Numbered from the stretch's first letter, positions 1 through 7,667 are shown. The stretch: 20,832 bases of DNA from Candidatus Gerdarchaeota archaeon (GCA_016840945.1 JAEORJ010000371.1:1-20832); one strand, 5' to 3'. Made by a program: numbers and translations. Notes: a model not told the origin generated them from the sequence alone.

Positions 1-375
1 AAAAAAATTTGCTGAAAAACAATCTTAATTTAGGTATTTAACAGCGATTTTTTTTATAATTGGAATTTAAAAGAGATATAGCAATAAATACTAGAAAAAT
101 ATATGATAAATTTGAGTTGCTATTCGTATCAACAGCTCCAGGAGAAATTAAACTTTTAATGAAATCTATATGTCTAATCCTTTCACTAGAACCAGTTGTT
201 GAGAATGTTTATTGTTGCACCTTTCAAAAGTGTTGTTGAAATCAACAGCATAAAAATTAAAGAAACATCAGGAATTGTTTCCTTATATTCGTATTTCAAA
301 ATAGATTGTTTTTATTTTCTTTATTTAACAAGAACTCATCACCCATTAAAGAAGAATGGTAAATAAATAACGCCC
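1..375. other. gene-free region with possible decayed anchor tail
   Basis: No intact gene is visible here. On the minus strand, positions 208 down to 38 form an open stretch of 56 codons with no start codon, preceded by an in-frame stop. Its translation ends in a hydrophobic helix (NLSYIFLVFIAISLL) followed by a basic tail (YKKNRC), and the DNA beyond its stop is T-rich on that strand. This is how membrane-anchored surface proteins of this kind of genome end, so it may be the degraded 3' end of such a gene. A chance hydrophobic reading in AT-rich DNA is equally possible. A second overlapping minus-strand frame also reads hydrophobic, which weakens the case. Confidence 0.25.
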
Positions 376-1173
376 ATGTTGATTACTATGGAATTCCTAA
401 TTAAATCCAACAATATAGGAAATTTACTTTATTCAGAAAGATTTTTGCATTTGAAAATAATCTTAGAACTACCGATGAAAAGCTATCTAATACTTCCAAA
501 ACAAAAAAATACCATATTACCCGAGAAATTCCAAAGTGATGATAATCGTTCTTCTCAAAACCTAGTAGGCTATTTTATTGAAGAGCATACTAAAAAAGGG
601 GATAGAATCTTAGATCCCTTCGCTGGTCTAGGGACAACACTATTTGTTGCTGAAGAAAAAGAACGCATCCCTTTTGGTATTGAAATCATTAAAGATAGAT
701 TTGATTTTATTAAAAAAAATCTAAAACATAAAGAGAATATTATCCTTGGAGATTCTATGAAATTATCAAATTATAAGATCCCAGTATGTGATTTTTGTTT
801 TTGTTCACCACCTTTTACCAGTAATGATGATATAGAAAATCCGTTCTCAGGATATCAGACTGAAGGTAACTATCAACAATATCTTCAAGACTATCAAACT
901 ATCTTCAATCAAATTAAGCAAATATTGAAACCTGATGCTTACATTGTCCTTGATATTGCTAATTTAAAAAATGAAAAAGGAATGATAACAACATTAGCTT
1001 GGGATGTTGCTGGATCACTTTCAGAAATACTTCATTTTGTAGGTGAAATAGTAATTATTTGGGAATCTCGAGAGAATGACAAAGTTGATGGTCACTCTGA
1101 ACCATGGCGTATAGAAGGAACCTTTGGTTATGGTTATAGTCATAGTTATTGTTTGGTTTTTCAAAATAAGTAA
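376..1173 (+). CDS. solo DNA methyltransferase (N4-cytosine/N6-adenine type)
   Basis: This is probably an S-adenosylmethionine-dependent DNA amino-methyltransferase. The SAM-binding motif I is clear at residues 80-88 (DPFAGLGTT), followed by FGIE at 100-103, which ends the second strand and normally contacts the ribose of SAM. The catalytic motif IV is SPPF at 144-147. The SPP[YF] form is typical of N4-cytosine enzymes, whereas N6-adenine enzymes mostly carry DPPY. Motif I precedes motif IV, and a helix resembling motif X (about 61-75) precedes motif I. At 265 residues it is a small stand-alone enzyme with only a short region (about 200-250) for target recognition. No restriction nuclease or specificity subunit is adjacent, so a regulatory or protective role is inferred. 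The start is uncertain: residues 1-33 look unlike the family and no ribosome binding site precedes 376, so Met34 at 475 is a good alternative. An RNA methyltransferase is less likely. Confidence 0.75.
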   Translation: MLITMEFLIKSNNIGNLLYSERFLHLKIILELPMKSYLILPKQKNTILPEKFQSDDNRSSQNLVGYFIEEHTKKGDRILDPFAGLGTTLFVAEEKERIPFGIEIIKDRFDFIKKNLKHKENIILGDSMKLSNYKIPVCDFCFCSPPFTSNDDIENPFSGYQTEGNYQQYLQDYQTIFNQIKQILKPDAYIVLDIANLKNEKGMITTLAWDVAGSLSEILHFVGEIVIIWESRENDKVDGHSEPWRIEGTFGYGYSHSYCLVFQNK

Positions 1174-1293
1174 TTAAAAAATTTATTCAGGAGTCATAAG
1201 AACTAGTCGAACTACCACAAATTCTAATAAGGTTGTTAGTAGAGTTTTTATGTTGGTTAGTTATTTTACTAATGAAGTATTGAACCAGATTTA

Positions 1294-1299
1294 AGGTGA
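1294..1299 (+). promoter_or_regulatory. ribosome binding site deciding a TTG start
   Basis: AGGTGA lies 7 bases before the TTG at 1307 and is the strongest Shine-Dalgarno match near this gene. An in-frame TAA just upstream at 1292-1294 rules out a longer reading frame, so TTG is the earliest and best-supported start. Confidence 0.6.
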
Positions 1300-1306
1300 G
1301 AAAAGG

Positions 1307-1954
1307 TTGATTAGAAATTACAGCAATATAATACGAATAAACCTTGCAGAATATTACCTAGTGGAAAATAGTGGACTAATTAAACGTATCACCCCTCGTC
1401 CAAGGATACTTGAGAATGAATCTGCTCTTGTAATAGTATCCAATCTAGATCAAAAAATCTATAATTTTACTGGTGAAAAAGCTTCTGAAGATAAGCAAAC
1501 TGCAGCATTAGAATTAGCTCAAGAACTAAGCGTTAAATATGATTTTATTGTTGAGAAAATAGAGTTTCCTGCAGAGAAAGTTGCTTCTGAACATTTGCAA
1601 TTTATAGAATATTTTATTGATGAACGTTCACTCCCTAATGGTGTACTTGATACTTCTAAATATTATAAATGCTACTTCTGTGAAGGCCAAATCGATATAA
1701 ATGCCAACAAATGCACTTCTTGTGGCAGGGAAATAATGGAATGTTTCGTCTGTAATTTTCCGATTCTCTTAGGAGACATTATTGGTAAATGTAGCCTCTG
1801 TGGTGCTACTGCCCATCTCGTACATTTTTACGAATGGTTGAAAGCACTTGGTATGTGTGCTAAATGCAATCAGAAATTACATCCAGAAGGAATTATTCCT
1901 ATAATTGATGAGATGAAAGAGCAATTCTTTGATTTTGAAGGATTAGAAGAATGA
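1307..1954 (+). CDS. gelsolin-like + zinc-ribbon + RING-like zinc finger protein
   Basis: This 215-residue protein begins at a TTG codon supported by a GGTGA site. Residues about 8-105 end a strand, turn and helix with the spacing of gelsolin domains: ALVIVSNLDQKIYNFTGEKAS (40-60, quoted here in part) then a helix rich in Ala and Leu, resembling the family pattern of a hydrophobic strand, a basic-aromatic strand, G-x-x-A-S and an A-x-x-L-A helix. Residues 122-187 contain twelve ordered metal ligands: C122, C125, C136 and C139 make a zinc ribbon, and C146, C149, C162, C165, H170, H173, C184 and C187 make a cross-brace RING-like pair. The finger also has the W-L pair (177-178) usual in RING domains before the last two cysteines. 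The zinc ligands are seen directly; the RING assignment is likely, and the gelsolin-like one is tentative. It has no signal peptide and is probably cytoplasmic. An E3-like or cytoskeletal role would be speculation. Confidence 0.6.
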   Translation: MIRNYSNIIRINLAEYYLVENSGLIKRITPRPRILENESALVIVSNLDQKIYNFTGEKASEDKQTAALELAQELSVKYDFIVEKIEFPAEKVASEHLQFIEYFIDERSLPNGVLDTSKYYKCYFCEGQIDINANKCTSCGREIMECFVCNFPILLGDIIGKCSLCGATAHLVHFYEWLKALGMCAKCNQKLHPEGIIPIIDEMKEQFFDFEGLEE

Positions 1955-1981
1955 TTCTCAATTATATTATTTATTTCTAAT

Positions 1982-2797
1982 TTATTTTTTAGGCCTTATT
2001 TGTTGGATGAAATCACTAGTAACTTTTGAAAAAGCATTAGGATCATCATACATCATTGCATGACCAGCATTTGGGATAAAAACAATTGGAAAGTTCATAG
2101 CTAATTTACGCTCAGAACTGAATTTCCCTTTATTCTTATCTCCATAAATAGCCAAGACTGGGATATTTAATTGTTCAATTCTTGAAATCAAATTATCTGT
2201 AACTGAAACTTGAACTAAGTCTTGTGCAGAAAGATAAAAAGGTCGAGGACCAGCTTTTTTATAGGTTTTAGCATATTCAAGATTTTCAGGATCTTTTAGA
2301 AATAATTTCAAATAATGATCAAAACCCCTTGCCTCCCATTCTGACAATGAATATGATTCAATTGCTAATTTTGAGAAAGTACAATCCTCTGCATCTAAAT
2401 TACCTTCTGCATAAATTAGTCCTATAACCCTTTTACTTAATAGCTCTGCTAATGTAACAGCAATAGGTCCTCCCATAGAATGTGATATTAAAATAATATT
2501 TTTGCTGATATTTAATTTGTTTAATAATAGTAATATAATCTTTGCTTGGTCAGCCATAGTATAGGAGAAATCTACTGGTTTTGAAGAATCACCATGCCCA
2601 ATTAAATCAACCGCTAACTTGGTATATTCATGAAATAATTGATTGTTAAATAAAAAAAAACTATCGTCTTTGGAAGAACCTAAACCATGAATATAAACTA
2701 AGGTTAAATCACAATTTCCCGGTAAATAATAGTATGATTGTGTTATATCAGAGGTTAATTGTTCTTCTAGCATATTTGGAAAATTACTTTCAGTCAT
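1982..2797 (-). CDS. alpha/beta hydrolase
   Basis: This is a cytoplasmic serine hydrolase of the alpha/beta fold, substrate unknown. Numbered from the longer possible start at 2827, the oxyanion-hole segment IHGLGSS lies at 46-52, the nucleophile elbow SHSMGG at 115-120 with Ser117, the acid Asp230 (YGD) and the catalytic His256 (AGHAMM). A short helical cap lies between about residues 145 and 210. The length is normal for esterases, haloperoxidases and epoxide-hydrolase-like enzymes. I chose Met11 at 2797 rather than Met1 at 2827. GGTG stands 6 bases before Met11, nothing resembling a ribosome binding site precedes Met1, and the TATA box at 2841-2850 predicts a transcript that starts near 2820, downstream of Met1. 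It converges with the zinc-finger gene and diverges from the longin-like gene. The specific reaction cannot be named. Confidence 0.85.
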   Translation of the reverse strand: MTESNFPNMLEEQLTSDITQSYYYLPGNCDLTLVYIHGLGSSKDDSFFLFNNQLFHEYTKLAVDLIGHGDSSKPVDFSYTMADQAKIILLLLNKLNISKNIILISHSMGGPIAVTLAELLSKRVIGLIYAEGNLDAEDCTFSKLAIESYSLSEWEARGFDHYLKLFLKDPENLEYAKTYKKAGPRPFYLSAQDLVQVSVTDNLISRIEQLNIPVLAIYGDKNKGKFSSERKLAMNFPIVFIPNAGHAMMYDDPNAFSKVTSDFIQQIRPKK

Positions 2798-2840
2798 TAA
2801 ACACACCAATATTTCTCTTAGAATCATAATTATTATGTTT

Positions 2841-2850
2841 TTTATATACT
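2841..2850 (-). promoter_or_regulatory. TATA box of the alpha/beta hydrolase gene
   Basis: On the minus strand this reads AGTATATAAA. An archaeal TATA box initiates roughly 25 bases downstream, here near 2820. That gives a leader of about 20 bases carrying GGTG before the ATG at 2797. Confidence 0.5.
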
Positions 2851-2940
2851 AAGATATATCTCAATTTATAATCAATAAAAAACAAGTATTAATAAAGACA
2901 GTAAACTAAAATAAAAATAAGTAAACTACATTATTACCCG

Positions 2941-2954
2941 TTTAAATTTATAAT
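2941..2954 (+). promoter_or_regulatory. TATA box of the longin-like gene, leaderless arrangement
   Basis: TTTAAATTTATAAT is centred about 27 bases before the ATG at 2976, and no ribosome binding site lies between. That spacing places transcription start at or beside the start codon, so a leaderless mRNA is expected. Confidence 0.5.
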
Positions 2955-2975
2955 TACTTTATAGATTGATTTGTT

Positions 2976-3446
2976 ATGATACAAAATTTAATAGTTATAA
3001 AAGATGGCACTGCAATTTTCAATGAATATTTTGGTGAGTGCCATAAATTAAACAAAGATCCGATGTTATTATCAGCATTTTTTGAAGCTATTATGAGCTT
3101 CTCATCAGAATTTGATCAAGGCATACTTCAATTTATTAAATTTAAATCTGCAACAGCAGGTTTTTTGAAAAAAAATGATTTATTATTTGTAGCAATTTCA
3201 GACACAACAGATCATGAAAATAGCATTAGTACAAAATTGAAAGTAATTGCTAAAATGTTTCATCAAGAATTTGGTTCTAAGCTAAAACAATTCACAGGAG
3301 AATATTCAATATTTAAAAGTTTTAAAGACCAATTAATAGAATTAGGTATTGCTCAATACAATTGTGGCGAAAATTCACTGTGCGAACAATGTGAAAAGAG
3401 AAATAATGTTAATGTTGTATTATATGAAATTTTAAAGAAAAAATAA
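2976..3446 (+). CDS. small longin-like domain protein
   Basis: Residues 1-105 have the profile of the longin/roadblock-type fold seen in many small Asgard proteins. There is a first strand with IVIKDGTAIFNEYFG (6-20), a long helix with DPMLLSAFFEAIMSFSSEF (28-46), then two further strands including a hydrophobic DLLFVAIS (68-75) and a long amphipathic helix (about 84-105). In eukaryotes and Asgard archaea these folds serve as platforms for small GTPases in membrane traffic; that role here is inference only. The C-terminal part (106-156) carries three cysteines in CGENSLCEQC (130-139), which could bind metal or form a disulfide. There is no signal peptide or membrane helix. It is divergent from the hydrolase and converges with the YccF-like gene. 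It could instead be a roadblock-like or unrelated alpha/beta protein. Confidence 0.6.
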   Translation: MIQNLIVIKDGTAIFNEYFGECHKLNKDPMLLSAFFEAIMSFSSEFDQGILQFIKFKSATAGFLKKNDLLFVAISDTTDHENSISTKLKVIAKMFHQEFGSKLKQFTGEYSIFKSFKDQLIELGIAQYNCGENSLCEQCEKRNNVNVVLYEILKKK

Positions 3447-3450
3447 AAAA

Positions 3451-3470
3451 AAGCTAAAAAAAATTAGCTT
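3451..3470 (-). terminator. hairpin plus T-run ending the YccF-like gene
   Basis: AAGCTAA and TTAGCTT form a perfect 7-base-pair stem around a 6-base loop. On the minus strand the stem is followed directly by a run of eight T, as in an intrinsic terminator. The TAA stop of the minus-strand gene (3464-3466) sits inside the stem. It lies between two convergent genes. Confidence 0.5.
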
Positions 3471-3811
3471 AGTATAACAACTTTATCTAGTCTATTAATT
3501 AACCACCAACCAAGTGGGATGCCAATTATTGTGCCGATACATGCTTCAGCTAAAGCTATTACGAGGAAACCTGCCCACCAACCAACAAAATAGAACCATA
3601 GTAATCCACCTACTGTACGTGAGAAAGTAATCTTCTCTTTAGTTGGATCCTCATAAAGCGAAAAGATATACCCTATTCTATCAAAAAACCAAAGACCAAT
3701 TGGTGCTGTAAAAATCAGTGCCATAAATAAAAATCCAAAGAAGTAAAAGATAGGCATCAACCATGAGCCAATAAATATTACCCAAATGAATCTTAGTATT
3801 ATATTTGTCAT
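3464..3811 (-). CDS. duplicated YccF-like integral membrane protein
   Basis: This 115-residue protein is almost entirely hydrophobic and contains two copies of one motif. The first, IWVIFIGSW (about 9-17) ending in APIGLWFFDRI (36-46), matches the second, LWFYFVGWW (71-79) ending in IGIPLGWWLINRL (96-108). Each copy has the W-x-x-[FI]-[IV]-G-x-W start and IP/API-G-x-W end typical of the YccF (DUF307) inner-membrane domain. A short soluble loop (about 47-68) with charged residues separates them. About four membrane helices are expected. The function of the family is not established. The start is supported by GAGGT 7 bases upstream and a TATA-like box at 3847-3858. It lies 83 bases downstream of the kelch gene on the same strand but seems to have its own promoter. 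Confidence 0.6.
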   Translation of the reverse strand: MTNIILRFIWVIFIGSWLMPIFYFFGFLFMALIFTAPIGLWFFDRIGYIFSLYEDPTKEKITFSRTVGGLLWFYFVGWWAGFLVIALAEACIGTIIGIPLGWWLINRLDKVVILS

Positions 3812-3819
3812 AAAATTAC

Positions 3820-3885
3820 CTCAATTATAGTGAGTTGTGTTATTAAAAAATATAAAACTTTAGTAGAAAAAATCCTATAATTGAG
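3820..3885 (-). promoter_or_regulatory. inverted repeat flanking the YccF-like gene promoter
   Basis: Perfect 11-base arms lie at 3820-3830 and 3875-3885 (CTCAATTATAG and its complement), 44 bases apart. The TATA-like box (3847-3858) lies between them. In a transcript reading through from the kelch gene the arms could pair and hide the GAGG ribosome binding site; a transcript from the gene's own promoter would lack the upstream arm. In AT-rich DNA an 11-base repeat at this distance can arise by chance. Confidence 0.3.
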
Positions 3886-3894
3886 ATAAAACTT

Positions 3895-5049
3895 CTAAGT
3901 TCTTTTCTTTCTCCTCACAAGAAGTACAGCAAGTACGATTACTATTATAGCAAAAGCACCACTAACACTAAGAGCTATAGGCCACCATAATAATTGACCG
4001 ATTATTGAAATTTGAGTCCATTCGTTATTTAATGAATCATATGACCAAAAATCGCCATAAGTTTTAGTGTAATCCTCACCCAATCCACCAAATAATAATG
4101 TTTTATTAAGGTATTTATCAAAAACCATTGCATGGTTGTTCCTTGCCTTTGGAGTTTGAGAAGTAAATTTCTCTGCCCACGAAATGTCATTTGTATTAAA
4201 AATCCAAGTATCATCAAGAGCTCGATCAATACTTTGTTCATTATCTCCGCCAAATAATACAAAATTCATTTCATTTGGATTATAGACCATATCAAAGAGA
4301 TATCTTTGTAAAGGATTTACTACTGGATTTTGTTCATACCAATTTAAAGTAGAAGTATTGAAAAACCATGTTTCAGACATTAAACCAACATCGCGACCAC
4401 CAAAAAAAACACCTAACTTGTTAAATTCATCATATACAAAAACATGACCATAGCGTTTTGTGGGGTGCAGGATTGGAGAGATTTGATACCATTCACTACT
4501 TGAACAATTGTAAATCCAAGTTTCGCTAGATAACTGATCATTAGCTAAATAACCTCCAAATAATACTACTACATTAAATTGTAAGTCATAAAGCATAGCA
4601 TGATGACTTCTTGCAGAAGGGGTATTAGCTGGATGTAATTCGGTCCAATTATTAGTAAGAGAATCGAATTCCCACATATCATTTAATCGAGAATAACTTG
4701 AAATCTCCATACCACCAAATAACAATATTTTACCTGATTCTAAATTATAGACAAGGTTATGACAAATACGTGCACTTGGAGCTATAGGATTTGATATTTC
4801 AAACCAAGTGTTAGTTTGACTTGAGTATTTCCAGGTTGATTTTAGATTCAAGTTAACATTATTTAGAGTATCCCCACCAAATAAAATAGTCACATTGTTT
4901 TTTGAATCATAAACCATTTTATGACCATATCTTGAAGATGGTGAATTACTCGAAACAGCATTAACAGAATAGTACGGTGCAATTTCAATCAATCCAATTA
5001 AACAAATTACTAGAGTAGTACTAAGAATGGTTTTGTGATGAATTGGCAT
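3895..5049 (-). CDS. secreted, membrane-anchored six-kelch-repeat protein
   Basis: Residues 1-33 form a signal peptide with a hydrophobic core (TLVICLIGLIEIA) and a likely cleavage after NAVS. Residues about 37-350 hold six kelch repeats, each with the R-x-x-H or close variant, a V/L-Y-D strand, the [LF]FGG strand end and a closing W-x-[FY]-x5-W segment. Six repeats are enough for a complete beta-propeller. A single hydrophobic helix at about 353-375 (PIALSVSGAFAIIVIVLAVLL) is followed by a basic VRRKKRT end, so the propeller should face outside and be anchored in the cell membrane. Kelch propellers generally bind proteins or sugars; no catalytic residues are evident and the ligand is unknown. 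A TATA-like TTTTTAAAA about 50 bases upstream and a weak AGGTT site support the start. It is divergent from the aldo/keto reductase. Confidence 0.85.
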   Translation of the reverse strand: MPIHHKTILSTTLVICLIGLIEIAPYYSVNAVSSNSPSSRYGHKMVYDSKNNVTILFGGDTLNNVNLNLKSTWKYSSQTNTWFEISNPIAPSARICHNLVYNLESGKILLFGGMEISSYSRLNDMWEFDSLTNNWTELHPANTPSARSHHAMLYDLQFNVVVLFGGYLANDQLSSETWIYNCSSSEWYQISPILHPTKRYGHVFVYDEFNKLGVFFGGRDVGLMSETWFFNTSTLNWYEQNPVVNPLQRYLFDMVYNPNEMNFVLFGGDNEQSIDRALDDTWIFNTNDISWAEKFTSQTPKARNNHAMVFDKYLNKTLLFGGLGEDYTKTYGDFWSYDSLNNEWTQISIIGQLLWWPIALSVSGAFAIIVIVLAVLLVRRKKRT

Positions 5050-5262
5050 TTTTTTGAACCTAAAAGTTTGATATGATGTTAAATAGAAGATAGGTTTTAA
5101 AAATTCACAAAAATCTGTAGTTTTTTATTTTAAGCGTAAAGTCCCACCTAGACTTTTGGTAATATTAAAAAGAGAATTCCATGATAGTTGAAAAAGGAGC
5201 TATTCAATAACAGTCTTCTAACTATAGGTTAATTTGGAATTATATCCTATGAGGGGAATTAA

Positions 5263-6123
5263 ATGATACCAAAATTAGCATTTGGGAAAACAGGTCATAA
5301 AAGCACTAGAATCATTTTTGGTGGTTATGCTTTAAGTAATGCTACACAACAAGAAGCTGACATTATTCTGGAATTATTATTAAAATATGGTATCAATCAT
5401 ATTGATGTTGCACCAATATATGGTAAAGCTGAGGAAAGAATTGGATCATGGATGGAAAACCACCGTGAGAATTTTTTTCTAGCAACTAAGGTTCGAAACA
5501 GAAGCTTTGAGGCAGCATGGAAAACAATTCAACATTCATTAGAACTATTAAGAGTAGACCAAATAGATCTTCTTCAATTACATGGCTTAACAAATCCTGT
5601 TGGGTGGGAAAAAGTTATGGGTACTAATGGAGCGCTAAAAGCGTTAATTAAAGCACGTGATGAAGGGTTGGTTCGATTTTTAGGGGTAACAGGACATACT
5701 ACCAAAACACCAATAATGCATATGCAAAGTTTAGAGCGTTTCAATTTTGATTCAGTATTATTAACATATAATTATATACAAATGCAAGATATCAAATATG
5801 CTAGAGATTTCAAAGAACTACTAAAGTACTGTCAAAAACAAAATATTGCTGTACAAACAATTAAAGCAATTGCTAAAAAACCTTGGGAAAATAATAATGA
5901 AAGAACATATAATACATATTTCTATGAACCATTAGTAGATCAAAAAGCAATTGATAAATCGGTACATTGGGTTCTAGGGTTAAAAAATAGTTTTATGATA
6001 ACTGCTGGAGATATGCAACTATTACCTAAAATCTTAGATGCAGCTGATAGATTCAACACTATTCCAACTGTTGATGAAATGAACACTTTAGTAAAAGAGC
6101 ATGATATTCGAAAAATATTCTAA
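5263..6123 (+). CDS. aldo/keto reductase
   Basis: This is a cytoplasmic NADPH-type oxidoreductase of the aldo/keto reductase superfamily with a TIM-barrel fold. The four catalytic positions are present: Asp48 (HIDVAPIYG), Tyr53, Lys76 (ATKVRNR) and His107 (LLQLHGL). The opening LGKTG-like segment is FGKTGHKSTRIIFGG (7-21). At 286 residues it is shorter than the usual 310-330, and the C-terminal part after about residue 200 is reduced. It lacks the cysteine cluster found in ferredoxin-fused members. GAGGGG at 5251-5256 lies 6 bases before the ATG and supports this start. The 213-base gap to the kelch gene must hold both promoters, but no convincing TATA box for this gene stands out. The natural substrate cannot be predicted. 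It converges with the HEAT-LRR gene, leaving only 18 bases between. Confidence 0.9.
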   Translation: MIPKLAFGKTGHKSTRIIFGGYALSNATQQEADIILELLLKYGINHIDVAPIYGKAEERIGSWMENHRENFFLATKVRNRSFEAAWKTIQHSLELLRVDQIDLLQLHGLTNPVGWEKVMGTNGALKALIKARDEGLVRFLGVTGHTTKTPIMHMQSLERFNFDSVLLTYNYIQMQDIKYARDFKELLKYCQKQNIAVQTIKAIAKKPWENNNERTYNTYFYEPLVDQKAIDKSVHWVLGLKNSFMITAGDMQLLPKILDAADRFNTIPTVDEMNTLVKEHDIRKIF

Positions 6124-6141
6124 TAAATCAACTTATCCAAA

Positions 6142-7629
6142 TCATTTTGCTAGTTTAATATCAGGATAGTAATCTCTAAGACCTTGAGGAAGAGATGATT
6201 CTTCTGGTATAGATAGTTTATTCCATATTAATTCAATATCATCATCAAGCTCTAAAAATTCTAAATTCTGACAAGTTTCTAAAGGGCTAAGGTCTATTAT
6301 TTTTATTTTATTATCATTTAGATTTAATTCAATCAGATTTAGATTGTTTTGTAAAGGTGTTAAGTCAATGGTTGATAGTTGATTCCCACTTAAATTTAAC
6401 CATTTTAATCTTGAACAGCTCTTTAATGGATCCAAATTAATCTTAGATAATTTGTTAAAAGCTAAATCTAATGTTTCCAGATCCGGGTAATTTTGCAATG
6501 GTTCTAGATTTATTTCCGTTAACTGAGTATCTCGTAAAAACAACTCTCTTAATTTAACACATGATTTTAGCAATTGAAGATCAACTTTGTGTAATTTTTG
6601 ACCACTTACATCTATTCTTTTGACTTCTTGCTTGATCTTGGTTTTAAGTTCCAAAATATTATCAATAGTATCAAAAGTATATTCAACATTTCTTAAATCA
6701 GAAGCAAGATCTTGTTGCATTGATGTAATGCTCTTTTTAACAGCTTCAAAATCTCTAATAGATGATAATAAAGCAAATTGCTCGTCAGTAAATAATAGTA
6801 ACATTTCTAGAAAGAATGAGTAATTTGCTATAGTATTAATCTCATTTGAATGGTAGTTACTTAAAAAGAAACCTCGTTTGCAATTTTTTAGTAAATCTTG
6901 TGATAAATATTCCTCAACTATAGGTATAATTCTACTTGTTATGTTCCTTTCACATTTACATGTTATTTTTTCAATATTAAAAGTAAGAATCTTTGGTACT
7001 TGATAATCTATTTGGAATACTTTTGTAAACAAAAGCTTAATCTCTTTTGAAAAAATTTCTTTATTCTCTTTTAATTTCAAGATGATAGAAAGTAAATCAG
7101 TTTTTATTTCAGGAGTAGTTATTTTTCTTAAATAAAGATAAAAGACTAAATAAGTAATATCTTCTATAAACTCCATATTCCTACTAATGTTAGTAAAACT
7201 AAGGAGTGTTTTAACAAATCTATCTCTGTATGAAAAAAGAAGGTCTATAGTGTTAGCAAAATCCTCTTCATTAGTGAAGGGCAAATACTCCTGCCCCAGG
7301 ATGCTAATCATTTTATCGATTAGTAAATTACTAGCTTCTTTTACTCGTTCATCCATTTCAGCAATTGTTTTAAGGATAGTGGTTCTTGTTTTCAGGTTTG
7401 CTAAATTTAAAAGCTCAATTAAACCGAGGGAACCAACAGCACCCATTCTTCCTAAAATCTCAATTATTTTTAATTGAAATGCAAAATCATCAATTTTAAA
7501 ACTATCAATTAAAAATGGTATTGCTTTTGAACCTATTTTATTAAAAGAAGCAATAACATCTTCATTTATCTTGAAATCTCTCCTTAATGAGAGGAGCAAT
7601 CCCTTGACAATTTCATCATCAGATTTCAT
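6142..7629 (-). CDS. HEAT-like and leucine-rich-repeat protein
   Basis: This 495-residue protein has no signal peptide or membrane helix and is probably cytoplasmic. Residues about 1-115 are paired helices with HEAT-repeat character (IGSKAIPFLIDSF at 32-44, then QLKIIEILGRMGA at 52-64). Residues about 116-335 are helical and unassigned, with CKC at 224-226. Residues about 337-465 hold five leucine-rich repeats of roughly 23 residues with the pattern L-x-x-L-x-L-x-x-N-x-L-x-x-I-[ND]-L-x-P-L, a common type in Asgard archaea and close to the SDS22-like class. The C-terminal 30 residues cap the solenoid. Both modules are protein-binding scaffolds; the partner is unknown. It is divergent from the serine hydrolase across a shared region with a palindrome and two TATA-like boxes. 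GTGAG lies about 13 bases before the start. Confidence 0.8.
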   Translation of the reverse strand: MKSDDEIVKGLLLSLRRDFKINEDVIASFNKIGSKAIPFLIDSFKIDDFAFQLKIIEILGRMGAVGSLGLIELLNLANLKTRTTILKTIAEMDERVKEASNLLIDKMISILGQEYLPFTNEEDFANTIDLLFSYRDRFVKTLLSFTNISRNMEFIEDITYLVFYLYLRKITTPEIKTDLLSIILKLKENKEIFSKEIKLLFTKVFQIDYQVPKILTFNIEKITCKCERNITSRIIPIVEEYLSQDLLKNCKRGFFLSNYHSNEINTIANYSFFLEMLLLFTDEQFALLSSIRDFEAVKKSITSMQQDLASDLRNVEYTFDTIDNILELKTKIKQEVKRIDVSGQKLHKVDLQLLKSCVKLRELFLRDTQLTEINLEPLQNYPDLETLDLAFNKLSKINLDPLKSCSRLKWLNLSGNQLSTIDLTPLQNNLNLIELNLNDNKIKIIDLSPLETCQNLEFLELDDDIELIWNKLSIPEESSLPQGLRDYYPDIKLAK

Positions 7630-7667
7630 AACATTGGGATTCTCACAGAATTATTAAGGATTTCCTC

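Noticed and set aside
2798..2827. Ten-residue N-terminal extension of the alpha/beta hydrolase
   Set aside because: The predicted transcript starts downstream of this ATG and GGTG precedes the next ATG.
5138..5156. AAAGTC/GACTTT inverted repeat in the kelch-reductase gap
   Set aside because: Six-base arms are within what chance gives in this region, and no promoter element fits it.
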